NCBI GenBank assembly: GCA_025355305.1
Contig: JANXZW010000028.1
Coordinates: 1-55,647, forward strand
Length of the DNA stretch: 55,647 nucleotides
Direction of reading: 5' to 3'
From: Actinomycetes bacterium
GTDB lineage: Bacteria; Actinomycetota; Actinomycetes; Nanopelagicales; Nanopelagicaceae
Positions within the stretch are counted from its first letter, which is position 1; every line of letters begins with the position of its first letter. The translations under genes and the position numbers were made by a program. Below are positions 38,380-46,542 of the stretch, piece by piece. Under the pieces are notes generated by a model. The model was given only the letters and a program-made list of their open reading frames with translations. It was not told the origin of the DNA and did not search any database.

Positions 38380-38958
38380 GTGCTACTAAGTGATCGAGAT
38401 ATCGCCGCCGAACTCACCGCAGGGCGAGTAAAGGTAGAGCCCTTCAGTGAGGGGATGATCCAGCCTTCGAGCGTGGATGTGCGGCTAGACCGCTTCTTTC
38501 GGGTCTTTGAAAATCACAAGTATTCGGTTATTGACCCCTCTATTGAGCAGTCGGAGTTGACGCGCGAAGTTGCCGTCGCACACGATGAACACTTCATCTT
38601 GCATCCTGGGGAGTTTGTTCTCGCCAGCACTTACGAAATTATTACCTTGCCCGATGATATTGCGGGTCGCCTAGAGGGAAAGTCTTCGCTAGGTCGACTT
38701 GGATTATTAACGCACTCAACAGCTGGGTTTATTGACCCAGGATTTTCTGGCCACATCACACTTGAGCTCTCAAACGTTGCAAATTTGCCGGTCAAACTCT
38801 TCCCTGGCATGAAGATTGGTCAGTTGTGTCTCATCAAACTCTCATCTCCCGCAGAGCATCCCTACGGTTCAGCGCTCTACGGATCCAGGTATCAAGGACA
38901 GCGCGGCCCAACTCCCAGCAAATCATGGTTGAATTTCCACCAATCGAATATTCAATAG
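38380..38958 (+). CDS. dcd: dCTP deaminase
   Basis: Converts dCTP toward dUMP for dTTP synthesis. 192 residues from a GTG start. Conserved regions: [29 protein letters not shown], and [25 protein letters not shown] with the catalytic glutamate. The mycobacterial homologue is bifunctional (deaminase and dUTPase), so this may give dUMP directly (inference). First of a run of five closely spaced plus-strand genes. Confidence 0.96.
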   Translation: MLLSDRDIAAELTAGRVKVEPFSEGMIQPSSVDVRLDRFFRVFENHKYSVIDPSIEQSELTREVAVAHDEHFILHPGEFVLASTYEIITLPDDIAGRLEGKSSLGRLGLLTHSTAGFIDPGFSGHITLELSNVANLPVKLFPGMKIGQLCLIKLSSPAEHPYGSALYGSRYQGQRGPTPSKSWLNFHQSNIQ

Positions 38959-38991
38959 AAAAAACTAGGCAAGAGCGATTAGGAGCTCCTC

Positions 38992-39546
38992 ATGAAGGTA
39001 GTTGTATTTATCGTTGTCCTGCTAGTCATCCTCGCCTTGTTGGCGATCATGTCTCGCAACCGTTTAGTTCGCGCCGGCATCTCTGTAGATGAAGCATTCG
39101 CGCAGATCGAAGTGCAACTCAAGCGTCGCTCTGATCTAATTCCAAATCTTGTCGAAACGGTAAAGGGATACGCCTCCCACGAATCAAGCACCTTTGAAGC
39201 GGTGGTCGCGGCGCGAGCTAAGGCAACGACAGCAACCACGGTCACTGATGTAGCCGCTGCCGATGGGCAACTCACACAGGCTTTGCGGGGGTTGCTGGCC
39301 GTTACCGAGAACTATCCCGATCTCAAGGCTTCGACCAACTTCTTGGCCTTGCAAGAGGAACTCTCCTCAACCGAGAACAAGGTCTCCTTTGCTCGTCAGT
39401 TCTATAACGACAGCGTCCGTACCTTGAACTCCGCGGTCAAAACTTTCCCAAGTAGTCTCTTTGTGAAATCAGCAGGAGTGAGCGCAAAGCCATTTTACGA
39501 AGTTGATGACCCACAAGATCGTAAAGCTCCGCAGGTCAAGTTTTAA
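38992..39546 (+). CDS. LemA family membrane protein
   Basis: 184 residues. One N-terminal membrane helix (VVVFIVVLLVILALLAI) is followed by NRLVRAGISVDEAFAQIEVQLKRRSDLIPNLVETVKGYA, the LemA hallmark, and a mostly helical cytoplasmic or periplasmic domain ending SFARQFYNDSVRTLN. LemA genes are very often paired with an HtpX-type protease, as here two bases downstream. Function poorly understood. Confidence 0.92.
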   Translation: MKVVVFIVVLLVILALLAIMSRNRLVRAGISVDEAFAQIEVQLKRRSDLIPNLVETVKGYASHESSTFEAVVAARAKATTATTVTDVAAADGQLTQALRGLLAVTENYPDLKASTNFLALQEELSSTENKVSFARQFYNDSVRTLNSAVKTFPSSLFVKSAGVSAKPFYEVDDPQDRKAPQVKF

Positions 39547-39548
39547 CT

Positions 39549-40454
39549 ATGGATTTTCGCAAACTCCAAGCCGCAAACAAATTAAAATCAACTGAACTGC
39601 TCTTCGGTATGGCGCTCCTCGTCGGAGTTGTCATGTGGGCTCTGCTCACTTACTTTGGCAAAACGGGAGTAGGGGTAGTTCCCTTCGCGGTTGGTATTGC
39701 GCTCCTCTCGGTATGGGGTTCTTACTGGGCTTCAGACAAGATAGTTTTGACGATGACCGGTGCGAAGATCGTCACCATCGCTGATAACAAGCAGCTCTAC
39801 GACCTTGTTACCGAGGTCTGTATTGCGGCAGGTTTACCAGTCCCAAAGATTGCGATTGTCGAAGATAGCGCTCCCAATGCCTTTGCCACTGGCCGAAACC
39901 AGGAGCACGCAGTGATCGCCTTCACCACCGGCATTCTGCGGGTCATGGACCGCGAAGAACTGCAAGGCGTGACCGCCCACGAGATGGCGCATGTCGCCAA
40001 TCGCGACACGCTCGTTTCAGCGATTGCTGCCACGACCGCAGGTGCCTTGGCGCTATTGAGCGATTTTATGTTGCGCATGATGATCTTTGGCGGCGGAGAT
40101 CGCCGCAATAACAACAGCAACAACGAGCAGAACCCTCTCGCTCTCATCGCCTCACTTGTGGTCATTATCTTGGCTCCCTTAGCGGCTCTCTTGCTTCGCC
40201 TGGCAATCTCTCGTAAGCGCGAAGCGTTGGCAGATGTCACTGCTGTTGCTTTCACCCGTAACCCAACGGGTCTGCGGAGAGCCCTTGAGGTTTTGGCGGC
40301 GGATAACACCGTGGTTGCACAGAAATCAACTGCGGTCGCTCATATCTGGATCGAATCTCCACTCGATGGAAGTAAGACCTCGCAGCTCTTCTCAACGCAT
40401 CCGCCTTTAGCTACCCGTATCGCCACACTCAGAGCTATGGAAGGAAGCGCATGA
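39549..40454 (+). CDS. HtpX-like M48 membrane zinc protease
   Basis: 301 residues with two N-terminal membrane helices (about 18-36 and 42-60), zinc motif HEMAH at 144-148, and the third ligand in the RKREALADVTAV segment. Further helices lie near 160-180 and 195-215. Between them is an unusual Asn-rich loop (DRRNNNSNNEQN). Such proteases take part in membrane-protein quality control. The gene overlaps the Sco-like gene by four bases. Confidence 0.92.
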   Translation: MDFRKLQAANKLKSTELLFGMALLVGVVMWALLTYFGKTGVGVVPFAVGIALLSVWGSYWASDKIVLTMTGAKIVTIADNKQLYDLVTEVCIAAGLPVPKIAIVEDSAPNAFATGRNQEHAVIAFTTGILRVMDREELQGVTAHEMAHVANRDTLVSAIAATTAGALALLSDFMLRMMIFGGGDRRNNNSNNEQNPLALIASLVVIILAPLAALLLRLAISRKREALADVTAVAFTRNPTGLRRALEVLAADNTVVAQKSTAVAHIWIESPLDGSKTSQLFSTHPPLATRIATLRAMEGSA

Positions 40455-41221
40455 TCCGTAGAAGAGTTCTTCTTCTTGCATTAATTTCCACTTTAGCCTT
40501 AAGTAATGCAAGTTTCGGCGCAACAACTCCACCGCTCATAGGTTTTGCCGCAAAAGCTGGAGGAACTATTCTTAATGTTCCGATTCCAGCTGAGTTGCTC
40601 TCGATACCCCTTGCCGATGCAAACGGTAAGAAATTTACACTCGCCTCTCTTAAGGGTAAGACAACTGTTCTGACCGATTTCTTGACACTCTGCAACGAGA
40701 TCTGCCCAATGACGACGGTTAATATGCGCGAAATCGGCGATGCAATCACCAAAGCAAAACTCAATAGCTCTATGGAAAGTCTCGAACTAACTCTTGATCC
40801 AAAGCGCGATAATCCCGCTCGCTTAAAATCCTACCAAGCGCTCTTCAGTGATCCCAGTTGGACCGTGGCTACAGGAACGGCAAAGGGAGTCGCAGATATC
40901 TGGTCTTGGTTTGGTCTGTACACACAGGTTGTTAAGCCAGATGTAGGTGTCATTGATTGGCTGACAGGAAAGCAGATTACCTACGATGTTAACCACGCCG
41001 ATGTAATTGTGATCATTGGACCGGATCTGCATTGGCGCTGGCTGGACTTAGGGGCTCCGGCTGTTACCAATCCACATGCGGCTGCAATCCCTGTAAAGCT
41101 GTATACCTATCTTTCAACTGTCGGAAAGGCGCACTTGGTTAAGCCGGAACAGCCATTCTGGTCGACGCCAGCGGTTTATGGCGCCCTCAATGAAATATTT
41201 AAGATAAAGATAGGAAAGTAG
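40451..41221 (+). CDS. Sco1/SenC-like copper chaperone
   Basis: 256 residues with a signal peptide or anchor (RRRVLLLALISTLALSNASFGA). The thioredoxin-like fold has the copper-binding CxxxC as LCNEICPM and the conserved later histidine in DVNHADVIVIIGPD, so all three ligands are present. Sco proteins help metallate the CuA centre of cytochrome c oxidase. Its TAG overlaps the GTG of the copC-like gene by one base, which suggests joint copper handling outside the membrane. Confidence 0.85.
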   Translation: MIRRRVLLLALISTLALSNASFGATTPPLIGFAAKAGGTILNVPIPAELLSIPLADANGKKFTLASLKGKTTVLTDFLTLCNEICPMTTVNMREIGDAITKAKLNSSMESLELTLDPKRDNPARLKSYQALFSDPSWTVATGTAKGVADIWSWFGLYTQVVKPDVGVIDWLTGKQITYDVNHADVIVIIGPDLHWRWLDLGAPAVTNPHAAAIPVKLYTYLSTVGKAHLVKPEQPFWSTPAVYGALNEIFKIKIGK

Positions 41222-41604
41222 TGAAGAAGAGGGTTCTCGGTTTTTCGGTTGCCCTTTTTACTATTGCTGGAATCTCTGCGGCTAGTGCACATACCGTATT
41301 AATCGCTTCCAACCCAACCCAGGGCGCAGTTATTAAGGCCTTACCCACCAAGATAACGTTGTCCTTCGCCGACCCACTTTTGACTCTGGGTAGAAAGATT
41401 ATCAATAAGGTTGTGGTGATTGACTCTACAAATAAAGTTGTGACAACGGGGAACGATGTAACAAAAGGTGCGGTGCTTAGCGATTCACTAGCCAAAATAG
41501 CCAAAATAGCCGCGAAGAGCGGTAAATATAGAGTGAGCTATCGCGTCTCTGCCCAGGATGGGCATATTGTGAGCGGATCATTTTTCTTTACTGTTCGGAA
41601 TTAA
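41221..41604 (+). CDS. CopC-like periplasmic copper-binding protein
   Basis: 127 residues from GTG. A signal peptide ends ...ISAASA, so the mature protein would begin with His (HTVLIASNPTQGAVI). That is the N-terminal Cu(II) site of CopC. A second conserved histidine is in DGHIVSGSFFFTV at the end. No CopD domain is fused. It probably works with the Sco-like protein. The last 17 bases overlap the convergent histidine kinase gene. Confidence 0.87.
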   Translation: MKKRVLGFSVALFTIAGISAASAHTVLIASNPTQGAVIKALPTKITLSFADPLLTLGRKIINKVVVIDSTNKVVTTGNDVTKGAVLSDSLAKIAKIAAKSGKYRVSYRVSAQDGHIVSGSFFFTVRN

Positions 41605-43087
41605 TTGGAAAGTGCAGGGTAAAGGTAGATCCCGCACCACTCTTAGATTCAACAGTGACGGTGCCACCATGCGCTTTCATAACCGCATCGACGATAGATA
41701 ATCCAAGCCCACTTCCTTCACCGGCGTGACGAGCGCGTGATGGATCAACGCGGAAGAAGCGCTCAAAGATTCGCTCTTGATCGCTCTCACTTAGCCCGGG
41801 TCCATTGTCTTTAACGGAAACAGTGATCTCAGAATCGCTACATTGCGCGAGCACCGCGATGGTGGTTCCAGATGGAGTATGCGTACGAGCATTAGCCAAT
41901 AAATTACCGAGCGCTTGATGAATCCGCTTACTATCTCCCAAGATATAGAGTTCCTCAGGAGCCGTAACGGAGATGGAATGATCGGGTCCAGCTGCGCGGG
42001 CAGATGCGACACACTCTTCAATAAGGTGGGTTAGCTCTACTGGTTCTAGAGCCTGTGGACGAGCCTCATCCATCCGGGCGAGTAAGAGTAGATCTTCCAC
42101 GAGTGAGCCCATGCGGATCGACTCTTTCTCGATTCGACCGACTAATTCCTTGGTCTTCTCTTCACCACTTACAGCGCCTTGGCGATGCAACTCCGCAAAT
42201 CCCCGAATTGCCGTCAATGGGGTGCGAAGTTCATGAGAGGCGTCGGCAACGAAGCGACGCAACTTTGATTCAGAGGCATTCTTCTGCGCGAAGGACTCTT
42301 CAATTCGGCCCAACATGGTGTTGAGTGATTTTGTTAACCGACCGACTTCAGTTGATGCTTTAAGCTCTGGAAGACGAGCCGAGAGATCCCCATTGGCAAT
42401 CGCAGCCGCAATCACCTCAACCTCAAGGAGCGGTTTAAGACTGAGGGTGATCAAGTAAAGCGAGACGACTCCAATCAGCAGCAGAATTGCCAAACTGATG
42501 AGAAAGAAGAGCCAACTTAATTCATGGAGCGTTTTCTCTACACTATTGAGCGAGACCGAAATTACGACAGAACCTAAATTGGATGGCAGAACAAAAGCAA
42601 TTGCTCGGGTCGAAGTCTGCGGATCTTCACTTTGAACAGTGAATGCTCTTCCCTTGGTTGCCGCCACCTCGGCGAGCGTCATTCCAGTGAAGGTGGCTTG
42701 CGTTCCACCGTTGGTGATATCTCCGCCGAGCTGGCCTAGCACTACTCCGCTTGGATCAAGCAGGGTGACCGACGTCGCGGTTGGAACGCCGCGCAAGGGG
42801 GTCACAGGGTGGAACTCTGGCGCCGCACTTTGAGTGGCGGCCGATGGGATTCCCTGCGTCGTTGTCGCGCTGTCATCCGAATTGGGTTGGATACCTGCTC
42901 GAACCAGACGCTCGACGGTTCCACCTTCCACATTGATAAGTTGGCTATCTACCTGTCGAATGAGATAACTGTGCAACTCGGCGCTGGCAGCTAAATCAGA
43001 GGCGCCTAACCCCACCGCGGCAACAAGAACGGTCGCCAGCAACAAGCGATTGCGCAGGCTCCATTGCGAGAAGTGGGGGTGGGACAT
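41588..43087 (-). CDS. HAMP-containing sensor histidine kinase
   Basis: 499 residues. A first membrane helix (about 14-32), an extracytoplasmic sensor region of about 160 residues rich in Ser/Thr/Gln, a second helix (about 195-215), a HAMP linker, then HisKA with the phosphoacceptor His in ADASHELRTPLTAIRG and an HATPase_c with NLLANARTHTPSG and GSGLGLSIV. The layout is like actinobacterial MprB/TcrY-type kinases. It follows its response regulator by 15 bases. Signal unknown. Confidence 0.93.
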   Translation of the reverse strand: MSHPHFSQWSLRNRLLLATVLVAAVGLGASDLAASAELHSYLIRQVDSQLINVEGGTVERLVRAGIQPNSDDSATTTQGIPSAATQSAAPEFHPVTPLRGVPTATSVTLLDPSGVVLGQLGGDITNGGTQATFTGMTLAEVAATKGRAFTVQSEDPQTSTRAIAFVLPSNLGSVVISVSLNSVEKTLHELSWLFFLISLAILLLIGVVSLYLITLSLKPLLEVEVIAAAIANGDLSARLPELKASTEVGRLTKSLNTMLGRIEESFAQKNASESKLRRFVADASHELRTPLTAIRGFAELHRQGAVSGEEKTKELVGRIEKESIRMGSLVEDLLLLARMDEARPQALEPVELTHLIEECVASARAAGPDHSISVTAPEELYILGDSKRIHQALGNLLANARTHTPSGTTIAVLAQCSDSEITVSVKDNGPGLSESDQERIFERFFRVDPSRARHAGEGSGLGLSIVDAVMKAHGGTVTVESKSGAGSTFTLHFPINSEQ

Positions 43088-43102
43088 AGTTGCTAAATTA
43101 TC

Positions 43103-43846
43103 TTAGTTTCCGGCGGGAACACGCATCCGATAGCCAACGCCACGCACAGTATGGATGAGGGCTGGCTCATAGATATCGATTTTTTTGCGGAGGTAGGAAA
43201 CATAGGTTTCAACAATTCCAGCGTCGCCACGGAAGTCATACTGCCAGACGTGATCGAGGATCTGTGACTTACTGACAACGCGATCGGCGTTGATCATCAG
43301 GTAACGCAAGAGCAAGAACTCAGTGGGGGAGAGATCGATCAAGTTTCCCGCGCGATGCACCTCATGGGTGGCCTCATCGAGCTCAAGATCTGCGAAGCGA
43401 ACTTTTTCATCATCAACTGCCACCTCGGTGACGCCGATGCGGCGCAAGAGTGCTCGTAAGCGAGCAACTAGCTCTTCAAGAGAGAAAGGCTTAGTGACGT
43501 AGTCGTCTCCACCAATGGTGAGTCCAGCAATCTTGTCATCGACCGTATCTTTTGCGGTCAAAAAGAGGACGCCAACGCTATGTCCCTCTGAGCGGAGTTG
43601 GCGACAAACTTCAAAGCCATTTTGGTCTGGAAGCATGACATCGAGGATCAGAGCATGCGGCTTAAATTCTTCTGCGATAGTTAGAGCCTGAGAGCCGGTG
43701 GCGGCGGTGCGCACATCAAATCCTACGAAACGCAGGCTGGTTGCAATTAATTCACTAATGGAACTCTCATCATCTACAACGAGAATTCTCTGCAGGTTGT
43801 TATTTGATGTATCTGCCACGGTGACTCTCTCTTTGAGGGCGGTCAT
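43103..43846 (-). CDS. OmpR/PhoB-family response regulator
   Basis: 247 residues from the ATG at 43846, which has a strong GGAGGAG ribosome site. The receiver domain has VDDESS, the phosphorylated Asp in ALILDVMLPDQNG, the LTAKD threonine and VTKPFSLEEL. The C-terminal winged helix has the usual LRYLMINADRVVSKSQILDHVW and IVETYVSYLRKKI. A longer frame to 43951 adds non-conserved residues over the upstream DnaA-box-like repeats. Operon with the kinase gene downstream. Confidence 0.94.
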   Translation of the reverse strand: MTALKERVTVADTSNNNLQRILVVDDESSISELIATSLRFVGFDVRTAATGSQALTIAEEFKPHALILDVMLPDQNGFEVCRQLRSEGHSVGVLFLTAKDTVDDKIAGLTIGGDDYVTKPFSLEELVARLRALLRRIGVTEVAVDDEKVRFADLELDEATHEVHRAGNLIDLSPTEFLLLRYLMINADRVVSKSQILDHVWQYDFRGDAGIVETYVSYLRKKIDIYEPALIHTVRGVGYRMRVPAGN

Positions 43847-43943
43847 TTCATTCTCCTCCACAGGATCTGATCTACGCCCAAGGTAGGAGCGTAAAACTGA
43901 GGATTCACTAATTGACTGGGAGTTTTCTGAGAAATAGCAGAAG

Positions 43944-43975
43944 TTTTCCACAGGGTTTATCCACCATGTGGAGAA
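43944..43975. promoter_or_regulatory. DnaA-box-like cluster upstream of the response regulator
   Basis: TTTTCCACA (43944-43952), TTATCCACC (43957-43965) and TTCTCCACA on the minus strand (43967-43975) lie within 32 bases. Each differs from the strict TTATCCACA by one base. The last two form an imperfect palindrome. They sit about 100-130 bases upstream of the response regulator start, between it and crgA. DnaA binding is inference. Confidence 0.5.
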
Positions 43976-43991
43976 TTACAGCGGTGTAATT
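43974..43991. promoter_or_regulatory. Palindromic operator candidate AATTACA-N4-TGTAATT
   Basis: Perfect seven-base arms AATTACA (43974-43980) and TGTAATT (43985-43991) around GCGG. It lies 13 bases beyond the end of crgA, in the leader or promoter zone of the two-component system. The arms are A/T-rich and no U-tract follows, so an operator is more likely than a terminator. Confidence 0.45.
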
Positions 43992-44003
43992 AGTTGCTTT
44001 AAA

Positions 44004-44261
44004 TTAGCGCCATTTGGTGGCCAGGGAGAATCCCCCGGCGATAAAACTAAAGCCAATGACCATATTCCAAGCCCCGATACCAGGGATTGGGTAGTGAGTA
44101 TTGCTCACGTAGTAAGTGACGATCCAGACCAGACCGCTCAAGAAGCCAGCCAACATGAGCGGCGCGAGCCATTTTGGGCTCTCTTTAGGAAGCGCAGCCG
44201 CGTGGGCTATCTCATCCGGAATATAGACCGGATCCTTCTTACGGCTCTTGGACTTAGGCAT
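44004..44261 (-). CDS. crgA: Cell division protein CrgA
   Basis: 85 residues from the ATG at 44261: MPKSKSRKKDPVYIPDEIAHAA is the actinobacterial CrgA start. Two membrane helices follow (about 36-54 and 62-80) joined by a short loop. CrgA interacts with FtsZ, FtsI and FtsQ to control septum assembly. A longer frame to 44348 lacks conservation and runs through a tandem duplication. The adjacent trpG and PASTA-kinase genes match mycobacterial order. Confidence 0.93.
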   Translation of the reverse strand: MPKSKSRKKDPVYIPDEIAHAAALPKESPKWLAPLMLAGFLSGLVWIVTYYVSNTHYPIPGIGAWNMVIGFSFIAGGFSLATKWR

Positions 44262-44282
44262 AAGCAAAAGGTACACCACGAT

Positions 44283-44322
44283 TAAAGCTATGGTGCAACC
44301 TGTAAAGCTATGGTGCAACCTG
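44283..44322. repeat. Perfect 20-bp tandem duplication upstream of crgA
   Basis: The unit 44283-44302 is repeated exactly at 44303-44322. Each copy contains AGCTATGG and TGCAACC. It lies between the divergent crgA and trpG genes, so the duplicated part is in their shared promoter region. Because the copies are identical, the duplication is recent or under selection. Confidence 0.9.
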
Positions 44323-44365
44323 TTATTCAAATTGGCGGCCTTGCTCACCTCAGTACCCTTACCTC

Positions 44366-44992
44366 ATGGCCCGCATCCTCGTCGTGGATAACTACGACTC
44401 CTTCGTCTACAACCTTGTGCAATATCTGGGGCAATTGGAGGCGGAGGTCACGGTACGACGCAATGACGAGGTAGATATTTCAACCCTGGCGAACTTTGAT
44501 GGAGTTCTTATCTCTCCCGGCCCTGGTACTCCAGAGGCGGCGGGGCAGAGCATCGAACTAGTGAAGTATGCCGCCGCACACCAAATTCCTTTACTTGGAG
44601 TCTGCTTGGGCCATCAGGCAATTGCCGTCGCCTTTGGCGCTACCGTTTCGCGCGCTCCAGAATTACTGCACGGCAAAACCTCACTGGTGCACCACACAAG
44701 TGTTGGTCTCCTAGCAGATCTGCCTTCACCCTTTGTCGCTACGCGTTATCACTCACTTGCCATCGAACGCGAAACTCTTCCTGCGGTCTTGGAGGTAACT
44801 GGTGAGACAGATTCTGGTGTCGTGATGTCTATCGAACACCGCTTACTTCCGATTTCTGGTGTGCAATTTCATCCAGAGTCAGTCTTAACGGAGCACGGGC
44901 ACCAAATGTTGGGTAACTGGTTGGAGCGCTGCGGAGATATTGGCGCGCGCGCTCGCTCAGAGGGGCTCTCACCCGTCGTTAATCGTGCCTAA
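44366..44992 (+). CDS. trpG: Anthranilate/aminodeoxychorismate synthase glutaminase subunit
   Basis: Class I glutamine amidotransferase of 208 residues that supplies ammonia to TrpE or PabB. It starts ARILVVDNYDSFVYNLVQYL; the nucleophile is in LGVCLGHQA (Cys79 region) and the catalytic His/Glu pair in GVQFHPESVL. In Actinobacteria a single copy next to the PASTA kinase is often shared by tryptophan and folate pathways. It converges with that kinase gene, overlapping by four bases. Confidence 0.93.
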   Translation: MARILVVDNYDSFVYNLVQYLGQLEAEVTVRRNDEVDISTLANFDGVLISPGPGTPEAAGQSIELVKYAAAHQIPLLGVCLGHQAIAVAFGATVSRAPELLHGKTSLVHHTSVGLLADLPSPFVATRYHSLAIERETLPAVLEVTGETDSGVVMSIEHRLLPISGVQFHPESVLTEHGHQMLGNWLERCGDIGARARSEGLSPVVNRA

Positions 44993-46542
44993 TTTGTTGG
45001 TTGGGTATTAACCGTGATTGTTACCGCAGAACCAATGGTTTGAGTACTGCCAGCATCTGGCGCTTGAGCCAGGACAATCTGCAGATTCTGAGTTGAATCG
45101 AATGCCGTTGCAGTGCGTACTAAGAAACCGAGCTGGGTAAGTGTCGTGATCGCTTGAACCTCGGTCTCACCTACCAGATTTGGAACCTGCAAACTTCCAC
45201 TTGCTATCTGTAAAATTACTCCCGCACCTGCTTGCAGAATACTTCCAGGAGAAGGATTCACCGAAATGATTGTTCCCGGGGATTGATTGGAATTAACTGG
45301 CACTATCTGAGCAATGGTTAGACCCGCCGCGGTAAGTGCATTGCGCGCATCAGACAAGGAGAGCCCGACTAAATTAATCGGAACCGATGTGTCGCCAGCA
45401 CCGGAAGATTCGGTGAGGGTAATACTGCTTCCTGGAATTACTTTGGAGTCAGCGAGCGGTAATTGTCCTGAGATACGACCCTTAGGAATTGTTTGCGATG
45501 GACCGCTTTGAATATTAATTGTGAAGTTTGGTAGAAGTACTCGCGCCTCTGCCTCTGTTAGGCCAACAACATTGGGTACTTGGAGCGAAGGAGTAGCAGT
45601 TCCATGGGTTCGAGTGAGAAGAGTGGATCCTGCAATAAGAACGAGGGCAACTACCAATCCACCAATTAAAAGAAGCCGGCGTCGGGGCTTAGTCCTGCGA
45701 ATCTTTGTCGTCACTTGCTCTCCGCGAATAGCTAGTCGCAGATCTTCCAACATGGCACCTGCATCTTGATAGCGATCGCTTGGATCCTTGTGGAGAGCAA
45801 CCTTGATGATCGTCTCTAAGTTGGGATCCATCTCGGGATTGATATCCGAGGGCGCTGGTAAGGGCGCCGAAACGTGCTGAAATGCAATAGATACAGGGGT
45901 ATCCCCAATAAAGGGAGGTCTACCTACTAAGAGTTCGTACATCAAACAACCCACAGAATAGATATCACTTCTTGCGTCGGCATTTTCGCCTGTCGCTTGT
46001 TCGGGAGAGAGATATTGTGCTGTTCCTACGACATTCCAGGTATTGGTCATGGTTGCACCGACATCATCGAGAGCGCGGGCAATTCCAAAATCCATCACCT
46101 TGACTTTGCCAGAGTCAGTGATCATGATATTTCCGGGTTTTATGTCACGATGAATTATTCCTTGCGCGTGAGAATATTCTAAAGCTTCTAGAATTTCTGC
46201 CACGATGGCAACCGCTTCTTCTTGTGATATTTCAGCATCGGATTGCAAGACTTGTCGAAGGGTATGGCCTTTCACAAGTTCCATCACAATGTAGGAATCA
46301 GGGCCGTCTTCTCCAGAATCGAATACCGCAACAATTCCTGGATTATTTAATCCCCCAGCGGCGAGTGCCTCTTTTTTAAAGCGCGCAACAAACGCTGGAT
46401 CACGTGCAAGATCACTCCGCAAGATTTTTACGGCGACTTTACGATGTAGGCGTAGATCTTCAGCAACATAAACATCTGCCATTCCACCGGTACCGATCAT
46501 GGCGCCTAGCTCGTAGCGGCTATTAAATACCTTCTTCGTCAT
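44989..46542 (-). CDS. pknB: PASTA-domain Ser/Thr protein kinase (PknB-like)
   Basis: 517 residues. The cytoplasmic kinase domain has GTGGMADVYVAED (Gly-rich loop), Lys39 in VAVKIL, HRDIKPGN with Asp133, DFG at 151-153, and activation-loop threonines near 164-168. A basic juxtamembrane stretch (KIRRTKPRRR) precedes one membrane helix (about 291-309). Three PASTA repeats follow (starting VPNVVG, VPINLVG, VPNLVG), one fewer than mycobacterial PknB. PASTA domains sense muropeptides/lipid II, so it likely controls wall synthesis. It overlaps the phosphatase gene by four bases. Confidence 0.94.
   Translation of the reverse strand: MTKKVFNSRYELGAMIGTGGMADVYVAEDLRLHRKVAVKILRSDLARDPAFVARFKKEALAAGGLNNPGIVAVFDSGEDGPDSYIVMELVKGHTLRQVLQSDAEISQEEAVAIVAEILEALEYSHAQGIIHRDIKPGNIMITDSGKVKVMDFGIARALDDVGATMTNTWNVVGTAQYLSPEQATGENADARSDIYSVGCLMYELLVGRPPFIGDTPVSIAFQHVSAPLPAPSDINPEMDPNLETIIKVALHKDPSDRYQDAGAMLEDLRLAIRGEQVTTKIRRTKPRRRLLLIGGLVVALVLIAGSTLLTRTHGTATPSLQVPNVVGLTEAEARVLLPNFTINIQSGPSQTIPKGRISGQLPLADSKVIPGSSITLTESSGAGDTSVPINLVGLSLSDARNALTAAGLTIAQIVPVNSNQSPGTIISVNPSPGSILQAGAGVILQIASGSLQVPNLVGETEVQAITTLTQLGFLVRTATAFDSTQNLQIVLAQAPDAGSTQTIGSAVTITVNTQPTN

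Noticed and set aside
43847-43951. Longer start for the response regulator
   Set aside because: The ATG at 43846 has a strong GGAGGAG; the extension would cover the regulatory repeats and is not receiver-domain-like.
18770-46410. Further parS sites at other CACGTG occurrences (near 18772, 21091, 30572, 46401)
   Set aside because: None has the flanking GTTT/AAAC arms; only 16482-16497 and 17093-17108 do.
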